Positions 11,931 through 22,600 of a DNA stretch of 64,000 nt are shown here, piece by piece. A model generated the notes under the pieces. It had not been told where the DNA came from and ran no database searches. It saw only the letters and a program-made list of their open reading frames with translations. Positions within the stretch are counted from its first letter, which is position 1. Each line of letters opens with the position of its first letter. Source of the DNA: Lateolabrax maculatus (taxonomy: Eukaryota; Chordata; Actinopteri; Acropomatiformes; Lateolabracidae); assembly GCA_031216445.1 (NCBI GenBank), contig CM062214.1, forward strand, positions 19,893,001-19,957,000, in the 5' to 3' direction. The translations under genes were made by a program, and so were the position numbers.

Positions 11931-12074
11931 GGAAAATCCACCCCTTTGGCATTTAAAATACCCTGGAAAGCAGTTCCGGCGGGGTCTAATGAGCTCTTGC
12001 TGGCCCTTGAAAATCTGCGGGAGAAGGTCAAAATCTTGCACCAGGCTGTTCCCATGTCCGCATCAGATCTGAAG
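11931..12074 (+). other. Isolated coding-like stretch (possible exon or repeat fragment)
   Basis: A plus-strand frame is open from about 11925 to a TGA near 12074. Its latter part reads SNELLLALENLREKVKILHQ, a leucine/charge pattern like a short amphipathic or coiled-coil helix. No clean acceptor with a pyrimidine tract precedes it. I could not join it in phase to the last exon of the 6.6 kb candidate, and I do not recognise a family. It could be a terminal exon, a decayed exon or part of an unrecognised repeat. Confidence 0.2.
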
Positions 12075-12539
12075 GTGCTGAGGTGAACAGCTCTGCCGTG
12101 TTAGATCAAGGCAGGTAAAGGATGTCAGCAAATCAGATCTGTAACTTTGGGATAAGGATGCCTGAAGTATCCCCAGCGCAGTCAGTGATGGGTGGGTGGG
12201 ACCCCTTGTGTATTTCGAAGCTTTAATTTCATCTCTGATGTTACGGATTGCTGTTTTGGAAAAGACTCTTACTAGTAATGTTTGGCGTGGCCATGGCCCA
12301 CAGTAGACTGAGTCTTTTATTTTTAATAAATCTTTGATTCGGAAACCTAAACTCTGTCATTTTAAAATTTGGATTAACAATATTAGTAATAGGCTGATAT
12401 TTATAACAAAATAGGCTATACATCATCCTTTATTGGGAGAAACCAAGCAATTCTTTGTAAAATCAGACATTCAGCACCCACATATAACCCAAATGGAATG
12501 ATCCCTTGTTTCATAACCACATTTTCATGCCACTGCAAC

Positions 12540-12625
12540 GTTTTGACTGAGATTGCCAGTCGAATCAGACTGACTGGCATCATCGGATTGTCGAGTAGTC
12601 GACTATTTCGGGTCACCCCTATTAT
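12540..12625. mobile_element. DNA transposon end fragment (hAT-like)
   Basis: On the minus strand from 12622 it starts AGGGGTGACCCGAAATAGTC, followed by GACTACTCGAC-type half-palindromes. This is the terminal pattern of a dispersed fish DNA transposon family. No partner end was identified, so the full size is unknown. Confidence 0.4.
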
Positions 12626-15600
12626 TTTCTAACATTTAAATACAATACTGTAATAAACTTTAGAAGCTAGGGTATGTCTAAGCTCAGCTTTTTCTTTGCC
12701 TTGGGTGGTTAAACATTGCTTAATGCAATTATTTAAATTATACTTATATATAATACTTATCTACGCAATTATATTTCATCATAATAAAGACATTGAGAAC
12801 GAATTGAGGTCACAGATCGCCTAATGTCCACAACAACATTTAACAGTACAGCCCAAAGCTCTGGATAATATTTTGGTACAGATTTAGTATTTAAGCTTAA
12901 TATTTCAAGAGCATACTGGAGGACAATTTGCAGCTATTTGACAGAAATATGCTATTATAAATAAAAGTACATTTACTCTGATCTTGAATGGCTGGCCACA
13001 TTTAACATTTTGCTAAGGGTCTGAGAGCTCTGTTGTTGCTACCATGAATGGCTTTTCCCCCAGATAGAGAAACTACCGAGCCAGTCAGTGCCTTTATAGC
13101 TGGGATCAAGGTTAGGAACATCATCTAACTGTGCCAGAGCCAGAATCCAAACAAATATAGCAACAAGCGTCAATAAGAAAGGTGGAGCTATCGTGCCTGT
13201 AAATGTAACAAACCAAAAACAGCTCCTAAGTGAGAACACCACCATGCATTCAGTGCATTTCAAGAAAGGACTTTTGAAGTAGATTTAAAAAAAGATTAGT
13301 TTAAAAATTGGCCGTCTGGTAGATGATGAAATATACTGTAAGGTAAGATATAACGATAAAAATGAAATACTTGTTTTTGTTTCACCCCTTGATGGCCATA
13401 ATGATGATCAAGTTAAATAAGCTGTGAAGCTTGGTATGGCAGCCACGTAGCTTGGTGTGCACAGTAACAATAAAATTAGTAAATAGTTAAATGAACGTGG
13501 CTCTGTATGTTACAAAACATAATCTAAACTTTCCTATCCAGTACTCACACAGCTTCAGTGTCGGCTATATTGGTTGTGCTTGAAAGGCGTTTTTGGCTTA
13601 GCCACTGTGGCTGCACCTCAGGATGGAAAACAAATTGTGACCTCAAAGTCTAGTTGGTGTAAATAGTATTGGTTTTTCGGAGGTAATTTTAGAAATTAAT
13701 CAATACAAATGATTTTTTCAGTAGCACTGATGAAGTTTAGTACCTGACATTTGAGCAGAGGTCTAAATTATATATTTACCAGGAATGGAACATGGTGGGT
13801 AGTTGTGTATCATTATTATAGTCGTAAGGAAGGAAGTCAATACATTTTTATATTAATACCCCAACTTGAACTTCGCCTTCTAAAAGTTGGACTCATATAC
13901 ATATGTGTGTTGAATTTATCCTCTGGCTTAATGTTTCATCTCCTAGGTAATTTTCCCTCCCCTGTCGGCTGGTCTGATGCAGGTTGTTATCCCATCTCCA
14001 CTCTCAATCACAGACATGCCCTGAAGGCACCATGACATCCACACTGCCTGTTTACAGCAGGGTCATAAAGAACCTTGCGTGCATCAATATTCCCATATCA
14101 GCCCACTCTGGTGTGCTACAAACCACATACTGGCAGCCGGAGCAGCTTCTGATTGAGGTTGTGTAATCGCTCTGGCAGCCAGCAGCCCTGTCCTCTCACA
14201 GGATCTAAAGGGCTCTTCAATTTTCTACTGTACCTGAGACGGCAAAGGCGTAATAAGCTCATTACCGAGATATACTGTGGAGTACAGTGTACATATGCGT
14301 TTCTGTATGTGTACCTTTATACATGCATGTGAGTGCAATGTACAGTATATATCCTAATCTTAGACAGAATGTAATCCTTGACCCGGGGACTGTAATGAAG
14401 TGAGCCGCCAGTCTAGCTGAGCATGGCTTTATATGCTAATGGATATGGTAACTCTGCATCTAGATTCGGTATTAGAGCATAGGCTGAATGTAATAAGCTG
14501 ACAGTATATTTTCCTTGTAGATTTTTACTGCTGAAATTCTTCTGCAGCTGTGTGAATAAATTATTTTTACTTATTTAGGGCAAAGTTGGTTCAAAGACAA
14601 GTTGAGCCAAAAATACGAGGCTCGCTGCACTATAATCTTCCAGCAGCAACCACTTGGGAAATACAATTTCACTGTCTTATTCCTTGACAAACAGAGGAGG
14701 ACACGCACTATTGGTAGAAATACACAGGCAGGGACGAAGACCTTCATTATCTGTTATTGTGTATTAAACAGAATTTTTTATTAGGCTTTAAGATTTTTGC
14801 AGTAGTTCTTTATTGCAGTTATGGATTTGCTTATTTGGAGAGCATTGTTGTTAGGCTAGTGTTGTTAAAAACAGACAATTTGATAATACAACCATTTTTA
14901 ACATTTTCCTTTAGTTTGATTAAATAACTTGTATATGAAAGCATAACATCTGAGGATTCTATTCTCTTGGAGGATTAAAACAATATTTATTATTCTTTTT
15001 TCATTGTCCAATATGCTCTCTCTGTCACAGTCCCTGTCCCACCATAAAGTAATGCTCAATTCATCAAACCAAAATAAGGCAACTGTAGATTTTCCATTTG
15101 GCTCAAAGACGTGACTGTTAAAGTGAAACAGACTAGGCTTTGATTACATCTGGTTTATGTCAAACAAGGTGAGGAGAACCATGGTGTTGTGTCTGTGGAA
15201 TGCAAGTGTTATTCTTTAACTCTAAAAGCAGTGACCGTGAACAATACCGCCAGTTTTTGTCAGCTATAGCAACATAACATACACTACTTTATTACTTCCT
15301 CTCCATTCCTTTCTCTCCACGTTTGACCTGTCTGTCATTGTTGCATCCTCGTACCTATAGTCTCATTTCAGTCTGAGGGCCTTCCCTCAGAGGGCTCCAT
15401 GGCAATAAGGTCAGTGGTCACTGGGGATTGCAGGGTCTGGTGACAGAGCAAGTTGCATGGTGATGAATGGGAGTAATCTCACAGCAGGTACAGAATCACA
15501 AACACTTTACTTAGGGGAGGTGAGAATAGGAAGCCTTTTGCTGCGTTAGGTGAGTGAACACAAAATTTATTATAAATATACATATACATAACAATTCCTA

Positions 15601-15870
15601 CATCTCGCTCTATTTATATACCTTGTTTACCCTATGCTGTACACATATTATGTATGTACACAATGTACTGTATGTTGCTACTATTACAAAAAGCCATGCA
15701 ATATCTACAGTACAGTATATGGTGTATCTATGAAATCTACTTTTGTTCTCAATAAATAGTAATAAATTATCCACTTCTTGTTTTTGTACATTCTATTGCA
15801 CATATTATTTACATTACTGCTTTGGATTAACATTTTCCCTTTTTCATCATGACCTGATGTCAGTTGTAGC
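12626..15870. other. Non-coding stretch 3' of GPR22
   Basis: No exon was recognised on either strand. The minus-strand frame at 13039-13263 and the plus-strand frame at 13751-14035 have no family resemblance and no flanking splice signals I could defend. The region is AT-rich. If COG5 hosts GPR22 in this fish as in mammals, plus-strand COG5 exons might lie here, but I did not see any. Confidence 0.35.
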
Positions 15871-15874
15871 TGCT

Positions 15875-15880
15875 TTTATT
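15875..15880 (-). terminator. Candidate GPR22 poly(A) signal
   Basis: AATAAA on the minus strand, about 30 bases after the GPR22 stop codon. It would give an unusually short 3' untranslated region; other AATAAA-like sites further downstream, for example around 15565, may be the ones used. Confidence 0.35.
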
Positions 15881-15909
15881 GACTGTATACCTAAAGATAA
15901 TGAGTTCCT

Positions 15910-17226
15910 TCACTCCACATCCTCAGAAGACAGACATTTCTGTCGGGCATCTTTGTCCTCAAATGTCACCTTTTTGTTCCTCTTTGGGTCGATCCAGGAA
16001 TTGTGGATAATGGCATTATTAGGGGTAGGATCTGCCTCAATGATGGACACCACTCGCTTCTTCATTTTGCTTTTCAAGACTTTCTGGAACTTCTGCCTAG
16101 TGAAGGCATAGAGTAGAGGGTGAAAGATAGTGGTCCCATAAGCCATGACCAGGAAGCCCAGTCTCAACTTGACCATTAGGTCACTGGGGCCCACACTCAG
16201 GATGACTGTGTTGAGTACTGTGATGGGTGTCCAGCACAGCAGGAAGGTAGACACAATCAGGAGGGACATCCTGAAAACCCTCTTCTGGCGCTCTCGCCTT
16301 TCTCTGTGGCGCTTAACAGCCCTGCGCAAGGCAATGATGACAGAGACAGAGGTACGCATACCTAGTGTGGGGTTGCGGCTGCCACTGCTCTGGGATCCAT
16401 CTGTGGCCTCCTGCTGTGTTGTCATGGCCGTCATGGACGGACGCTTTTTCCTGCGAGCCTTCTTCTTCTGTGAAGCGTGGAAACGGGTGCCAATGCGAAT
16501 GTTGAGCGCCTGCAGGATCTTTGAGTAGGTGATTAGCATGACAACGGCAGTAAAGAAAAAAATAGGAATCTGAGCAAGCAAGTGGTAATAGAGGCCAAGT
16601 TCTGTGTAGTACTGGTTAGTGTGAACCACATTCTCCACCACTGTCTGGTTCAGCTCAGCATGACCCTGGGCGAAGAAGCCGACCTCAATAAAGGGTACGA
16701 GGAAACTAACAAAAGATAGCACCCAAATTGCGGCCAGGAGGGACAGGGCACGGCCCATGGTCAGCACCCGGTTGGCTGGCTTGACTGAGATGTCATAGCG
16801 ATCAAGGGTGATGGCGAGCACATTAGCAGCAGTGGCAACACTAGCGAAGGAGACGCAGGCTTCATGGAAGCAGCAGACGAGAGCAGTGTCTCCCTCCAGG
16901 GAGAGCAGTACCACCACAATAGTAAGAGGGATGCAGCACACACAAACCAGCACATCCAACACATGGAGGTTCATAGTGACGATGTTACTGACAGAACTAA
17001 TGAGGTTCGATTTCATACAGTAGAGGGCAAGCACAGTGAGGTTAGAGCTCAGGCCAAGGAGGATTTCCAGCATGAGGAAGCCAGTCAGGGAAACCTGGAA
17101 ACTAACAGGATAGGGATACGGACTCGGGATTGCCGGACTCATGGTGCGGCTGATGGGTTCAGTGTTGTCGGTGACCGTGACGTTGCTCATGGTGGCTTCT
17201 TGTTCCGGGCAGGGAATGATATGCAT
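15910..17226 (-). CDS. gpr22: G-protein coupled receptor 22, orphan class A GPCR
   Basis: The single coding exon gives 438 residues (human GPR22 is 433) and is alignable along its length. GPR22 is an orphan rhodopsin-class receptor of the plasma membrane, expressed in heart and brain in mammals. Approximate membrane segments: 46-70, 82-108, 116-141, 159-181, 213-238, 318-343 and 351-374. Visible signatures are LDRYDIS (DRY at 142-144), CWTP (331-334) in TM6 and HPLLY (369-373) in place of NPxxY. The third intracellular loop (about 240-317) is basic, including QKKKARRKK and RRAVKRHRERRERQKR. The C-terminus keeps NSWIDPKRNKK. N-glycosylation sequons NVT (15) and NQT (193) face outside. The start was placed at MHIIP because a splice acceptor (polypyrimidine, CACGCAG) ends at 17231, so upstream in-frame codons to 17373 are intronic; it aligns with the human start. 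MSNV at 17190 is an alternative. Extracellular loop 2 has no cysteine. Confidence 0.97.
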   Translation of the reverse strand: MHIIPCPEQEATMSNVTVTDNTEPISRTMSPAIPSPYPYPVSFQVSLTGFLMLEILLGLSSNLTVLALYCMKSNLISSVSNIVTMNLHVLDVLVCVCCIPLTIVVVLLSLEGDTALVCCFHEACVSFASVATAANVLAITLDRYDISVKPANRVLTMGRALSLLAAIWVLSFVSFLVPFIEVGFFAQGHAELNQTVVENVVHTNQYYTELGLYYHLLAQIPIFFFTAVVMLITYSKILQALNIRIGTRFHASQKKKARRKKRPSMTAMTTQQEATDGSQSSGSRNPTLGMRTSVSVIIALRRAVKRHRERRERQKRVFRMSLLIVSTFLLCWTPITVLNTVILSVGPSDLMVKLRLGFLVMAYGTTIFHPLLYAFTRQKFQKVLKSKMKKRVVSIIEADPTPNNAIIHNSWIDPKRNKKVTFEDKDARQKCLSSEDVE

Positions 17227-17230
17227 TATC

Positions 17231-17290
17231 CTGCGTGCAGGGAGAAGAGAGAAGAGAAGAAGAGAACTTATGAAGAGGAAAAGGAAAAGA
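17231..17290 (-). promoter_or_regulatory. Splice acceptor and pyrimidine tract before the GPR22 coding exon
   Basis: On the minus strand a long CT-rich tract (about 17290-17241) is followed by CTGCACGCAG ending at 17231, then GATAATGC with the ATG four bases in. This marks an upstream non-coding GPR22 exon, whose position was not found. Confidence 0.65.
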
Positions 17291-17373
17291 GGTCTGAGTT
17301 TGTACATCTCTAGAAAGCTGTAATTAACACACATCTGAGAAATCTTGTCAGATGTAATTCTGCCAGTTATCAA

Positions 17374-18225
17374 ATGCTAAGGAAGCCTTTTGAGTTTAAA
17401 TGAGAAATGCTGAGAGCAGACACTATAATAGTGCTGGAACGTTTTTCCTGCCATGCCCTGCAGATTAGATTGTCTCACTACGCACAAGGCATGACTAAAT
17501 ACTAACTATCTTGCATAAATCGGCTTCTGCTTTCCTTATCACCATCCTTGATCAGACAGTTGCATCCACAGCCAAGGCACATAACAGAAACACTTTGGAA
17601 CAAATTAAATTCTAATAACCACATAGTCGCAATGGCTTGGTATATTGTGGCTTTGTAGTGGCTTAGTTCTCTAGCCACTGTTGAACAGCACATTCAAACT
17701 GACAAGGTTTTAAGGTATTAGCATTTGTTGTATTCATACACTGAATATGGACCAGAGGTCATGTAGGAGGATGAAGGCAGATTTGAGCCCCACTTGAGGA
17801 TTATTATTAAAGGGGAAAGGTGGGTAATAAATTACTTGCTATGGTCGTTGGTAACTAGACTTGTAATTTCTGGAAGCATTTTAGTTACTGCCATATTGCA
17901 GGTGATGGTTCATGACTGATAAAGAAATGCTGCCAGAAAATGATGTCTACCTCTTCACCAGCAGTCTCCTAACTCTCAGAGATGCACTGTAAAATATGAG
18001 TTTGTTCAAACAGGACTTAAATAATTGAAGGACACAAGTGCATCAGAAACAGTTCGTACTTTGGGACTGTAATTCATTTTGGGTTAGGTGGAGAAAAGTC
18101 TAACACATGCGTTCCAGAATAAATTAAAATAACTGATTAGCACATGCAATAATAAAATCATCCAACATCCCGCAGAGAAATAAATCCAATTGGAACGGGG
18201 TCCTAGATGACATGGAGAAAAACAA
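17374..18225. other. Upstream flank or 5' intron of GPR22
   Basis: No open frame with family resemblance. It is expected to be intron or 5' flank of GPR22 on the minus strand, given the acceptor at 17231. The first exon and promoter were not located. Confidence 0.4.
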
Positions 18226-18930
18226 ATTAGAGTTGTTCCGATACCGATACCAGTATTGGAAATGCCTCTGATACAGCCTAAAAATCTGGAACGCAGGTCT
18301 ATGCACCGATCCGATATCACGTTATCAAATGGGCGTAAGAAACATTGAAAATATGGCAATTATAACAGGGGTCTGGAGGTCCTCCCCCAAAAGATTTTTA
18401 ACAGAGTAGATGTCATTTTCATTATTCTGGTGCCTTTTAACATGTAGTTTGATACTTTTATCTGGCTATACTACGATGAGAAAAATGCTGGGTACATATT
18501 ATAATTTCATCCAGAGGTTGGTTTAGAAAGAATGAAAAACACAGACAGTCTGAGAGAGAATGCGTACAGAGCAGATTAAAATATCGCTTTTCCACATGTT
18601 TACATGTTTATGCTTGTTGAACATGTGTATTGATAAAGTATTGGCTTTTTGCTCGCAATGGTTTAGTGCACTTAGTTGGAAGAGCTCATCATGCTGCAGC
18701 CTCTGTTTTCAGTGTTGGGCTGCAGCGTGATAATAACTTACACCAAAAAGTTAAAATGAACTGATAAAAGAACCGGTAACGTCGGAGCTTATTAAAACTA
18801 CAGTCTTTAATAATATACCCCCGGGACCCGTTCAATACCTGGTTTTTGTAACCCGTCCATGTGACTCACTTTAACTCAGCCACCTGGCAAGCAGGCATCA
18901 AAGACTAGTTAACATTAGCGGCGCTCGTAT

Positions 18931-18949
18931 GTGTGTGTGTGTGTGTGTG
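18931..18949. repeat. (GT)n microsatellite
   Basis: Nine to ten uninterrupted GT units, inside the presumed transposon remnant. Confidence 0.9.
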
Positions 18950-19292
18950 CTATGTGAGAATCTGCCTGGGTGCAAGGTAGCAGCGGAAACATGGCATGGA
19001 ATTATATTGTTTTGGGCATTCTCTCAATGAGCAAGCAGAATTGATTTGATAATATAGCACACAGTGGATGGGCCGACGCGCTGATTTTGGACGTGGTAAA
19101 AAGTGGGAGGTCAAAACTAATAAAAAAAAATGGTAAAAGTGAGAGGTCTAAACTAATGATTAAAAAAATATATAATATCTGCGACTCCCATGCGTTATCA
19201 TATTATGTATCAGCTCATTCATGCTACACAGGAACAACAGCACCGCGTGTCACTTGCTACCCGATCAGTACATCCCGCCCGAATCAGTGCTG

Positions 19293-19437
19293 CCCATGTG
19301 CAACTCTCGAAAGAGATGAGAAAGAAACAAAATGGCTCACTCGTTAGCATCTTCCATCATCAGCTCCCAAAAATGGACGTAGCTAACTAGTGAACCCTCT
19401 GGCTTCTTGCTCATCTCTGTTGAGAGTTGCACATGCG
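19293..19437. repeat. Imperfect inverted repeat
   Basis: The arm at 19293-19320 (CATGTGCAACTCTC, then AGAGATGAG) recurs inverted at 19410-19437. The arms are about 28 bases with few mismatches and are separated by about 90 bases. This fits an internal stem of a DNA transposon remnant. Confidence 0.75.
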
Positions 19438-19680
19438 CAGGACCGACTGTGCAGGTGCCAGCAGTTTGTCAGCAATTTGGCAACATTTCACACTGGCATT
19501 CACTCTCTGTATGTGTATTTGTTCATGTTTCACAGAGGGTTTAAAATTATATCACACACACAGGGTAAGTAGTATACATTAAAATAATAAAAATAATAAT
19601 AATAATATATATATCTAAATGTTTTGTTTTTTTAATTTGTGTATCGGAATCAATGTCGGGACAAATGGTATTTTGAAATA

Positions 19681-22600
19681 TTTACCCTTCCCTCCAGCAC
19701 TATCTGAATACCAGGGCTGCGTAATCAGGCCATAGAGTCCATGTTACATCCACAGAGACGAGCATCACATCCAAACATAGCCAGTGGAAAAGTGTTTCCG
19801 CTCCAGCGGAGCCCCCCAGCGAGGCTTTTCCTTTCACTGCTAGTATCTCCCAGAGAGGCTGACAGCCAGAAAAGCACCTGTCCGCCTCGCCAAAGACAGT
19901 CTATGGGCTGCAAACTTTTTTTTCCTGACCTCAATGGCACAAAACGCTAAGGAATCAGCCACCTGTACCCAGTAGATGTTAGAGAATATAGACTAATGTC
20001 CTCTACAGACTTTCTCAGATCTCTGGTCTGTTTGCTTTGGTGATGGTGGGAGCACTGATGGATGAGTGGAACAGGGATAAGATGTCGGAGCCACCTCCTG
20101 TTTATAATCTCATGATATTCCCAGGCAGGAGAGACACAGCCAACCAAAAAAAAAACAAAGAAACACACTCTTTCCCCTGAGCAGGGCTGGAATGTACTGC
20201 TCATAGTACGATCCAAATCCTTGCTTTTTGCCTTTTTTGTCCTCAGTGAGAAGATAGTAGTCAGATCTGTAAATGCAAAAAAACTGTTACATCCATTAGC
20301 TTGTACTCCGAGAGGCATGTAGTCATGTAGATCCCCCAGTTTACACCATAGTAATGTCCAGAATCTGTCCGGGAGAGGTCAGTGAGTCCAGGCAGCGTCT
20401 AGGCCCATGTCTCCCCTGGGAGCACTAATGGAACAGGCCTTCACTCTCCACTTTACTCATCAGTCTCTGTACGCCTGTCTCCGGCTGCCATTGACTTGTA
20501 AATCGAGCACAGGTCTCCAGTTTGCCCCTCGACATGCTGAACCCTCAATCACTGGAAATGACGCGAGTAGAGCAGATTATTAGAGTGCATGTGTGTCCAA
20601 TCACCATGACACGTGTGATCTCTGTGACATTTGTGATCACCAGTATTTATATGTGCATGGGAGGGGGTTGATTCAGCTATTCAGGAGAAGGTCATCCTCA
20701 TGAGGTAGTGGAAGTGAGTTCATCAGACTGAGAGCCTGCCTTGTAGATTTGCAGAGAGATCCCAGACAAGAATTGGATTTTGGAAGCAGGAGCTGCATAC
20801 AGCATCATCTGTCTGTCCTTCAATCCCGCATCTTTATTTCACAGTGACCTGAAGAGAAAGAAAGCGATAGAGGGTAATTGATGATAGAACAGGAGAGAGA
20901 CTGGGAGCGATACAAAAGGAGGAGTAAAAGAGGGAAGTGTGGGGGATGCGTTAGTGAAAATAAACATATCCTCAGTAGAGAGGCGACAAGGAAACTAATT
21001 AGCATAGCAACAAGCCTCTGATGTCTTATCAGATTTCTGTACATCGCTTGATGCACTTTACATCTTTGCTATTGCATTAGAACAACAGAAGCACTAATAC
21101 AGAGCTTGCACAAAAGCAACTGGTATTTGACATCTCAGCCTGATATTTTAGATTGAAGATTAACTGTATTCATATTTTGCTGTTGTTGTGTGTAGTGTGA
21201 TTTATTACGGGAAATATTTGGTGTAAATCATTGTATGTCACTTGTACAGCCACAGTGGTGATGAAATGGTCATACCATTTTCCTGATAGGACAGACTTGC
21301 TAAGAGCTTTAGCGCAGTGTGGTTCCTTGGGGAACTTGTCATAAAGACATGGATGCCCCTTCGTGTGTCACAATATGTGATTCATGTCAGTCATTCTTCA
21401 AGGTTGTTTCAGTGAGGGATGCCATACTTTACTATGCCACAATGTCAGCATAAATGAGGAATGAGTACTATGCTTCTGTACCAGGGAAGAGAAGGGATCA
21501 TACATGTTATAAAGATGTACAGTTTTATAGTGCATAATTGCATATCAAGTGTCCTAGTATCATAGAGAATGACAGTTTAGATTATGATGTGTGTGTGTAG
21601 CAGTTAGATAGAATATAATCCTAATGCATAAACATATTATCAAAAGAGTGTGAAGTTTACAGTAGCAGGTACGAATTACGAGTTAAGACTGAACGTATTT
21701 TAATCCTGTACTAACAGGTTTCACTTTCTTTCAATAATACGTTATAATTTAAGTAATTCAAGAAATGTTTTGTGGATGGTTTCTAATCCCATACATTTGT
21801 TGTGGTAGCGGATATGTTTGGCAATGAGTTGTATTTGCCGTCACATACACTCTACTCGGCCGAGTGCTGTAAATCATACCAGTGAGTAGAGTGCCCCGTC
21901 AAAACACAGGAAAGCTCACCGTGCAGGGTAAACACAGATGCTCCGGAGCCGGTCCATACACCACACTGTCACCTCTCCTTGCAGCTCTGCAACAATCTAG
22001 GTCGACTGATAGGAACTGTTGGTTTATCTTCCTCTCCTTCCAACAGTAATCCAAGAACTGGGATTGAATATTGATGAACATACAAGGGTCACACAACTGA
22101 CAGATGTTCTTTCCTTCCTGAGTCCCAGACAGAGAAAAACAAGTCCACCGAGATTAGTCCAGACAGGGATGTTGGTGGGATTGTTGTCTTTTCCCCTTTG
22201 TTTCCCTTTTTCTTTTATCCATCCATTTGGGCTGGTTTGTGAATATTCCTCATCTCACCAACTCTCTGTTGCGCTCTCTCTCTGCCTAACTGTCTGGATA
22301 AGAGTGCAAACCATCACACTGCTGGTATCTCTCTATCTCCCGCTCTGCTCTCCTCACTCTCCCTCACTCCCTTGCTCCCTCTCTCTCTCTCTCTCTCTTA
22401 CTGCGGAGGTTTGCAGTGCTCCCCCAGTCCTGATTGGTCTTCTGTAATAGGCTTAACCCATTCCTCTCCAGCAAGGGGAGGTATTTCCTTTTGTTCTGAC
22501 TCTGTCATCTCCTCCCTGACAGTGGCTGTGACATCCCGTGTGGGGCTGTAGTGATTCGGAAAAAAGCTTCTACTACGCTTTTGCACAGGGACTTTAGATG

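Larger units (their letters stand above)
18226..19680. mobile_element. Degraded DNA transposon, probably hAT-like and non-autonomous
   Basis: The left part opens with GTTGTTCCGATACCGATACC, the terminal pattern of a widespread fish DNA transposon. The right part at about 19637-19675 has a matching GTATCGGAATCAATGTCGG run in the inverse sense. Between them lie a (GT)n tract (18931-18949), an imperfect inverted repeat (19293-19320 with 19410-19437) and no transposase frame. The outer limits are approximate and no target duplication was identified. The two ends may belong to separate insertions. Confidence 0.45.

Noticed and set aside
16145..17323. Plus-strand open frames at 16145-16528, 16864-17313 and 17141-17323
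   Set aside because: They are antisense shadows of the GPR22 exon, with no family resemblance.
17227..17373. In-frame N-terminal extension of GPR22 to an upstream ATG, giving a hydrophobic signal-like segment
   Set aside because: The segment is the polypyrimidine tract of an intron ending in CAG at 17231; the human protein has no such extension.
22019..22447. 142-codon plus-strand frame
   Set aside because: The second half is a Leu/Ser-rich translation of a CT-rich tract; no splice sites or family match.
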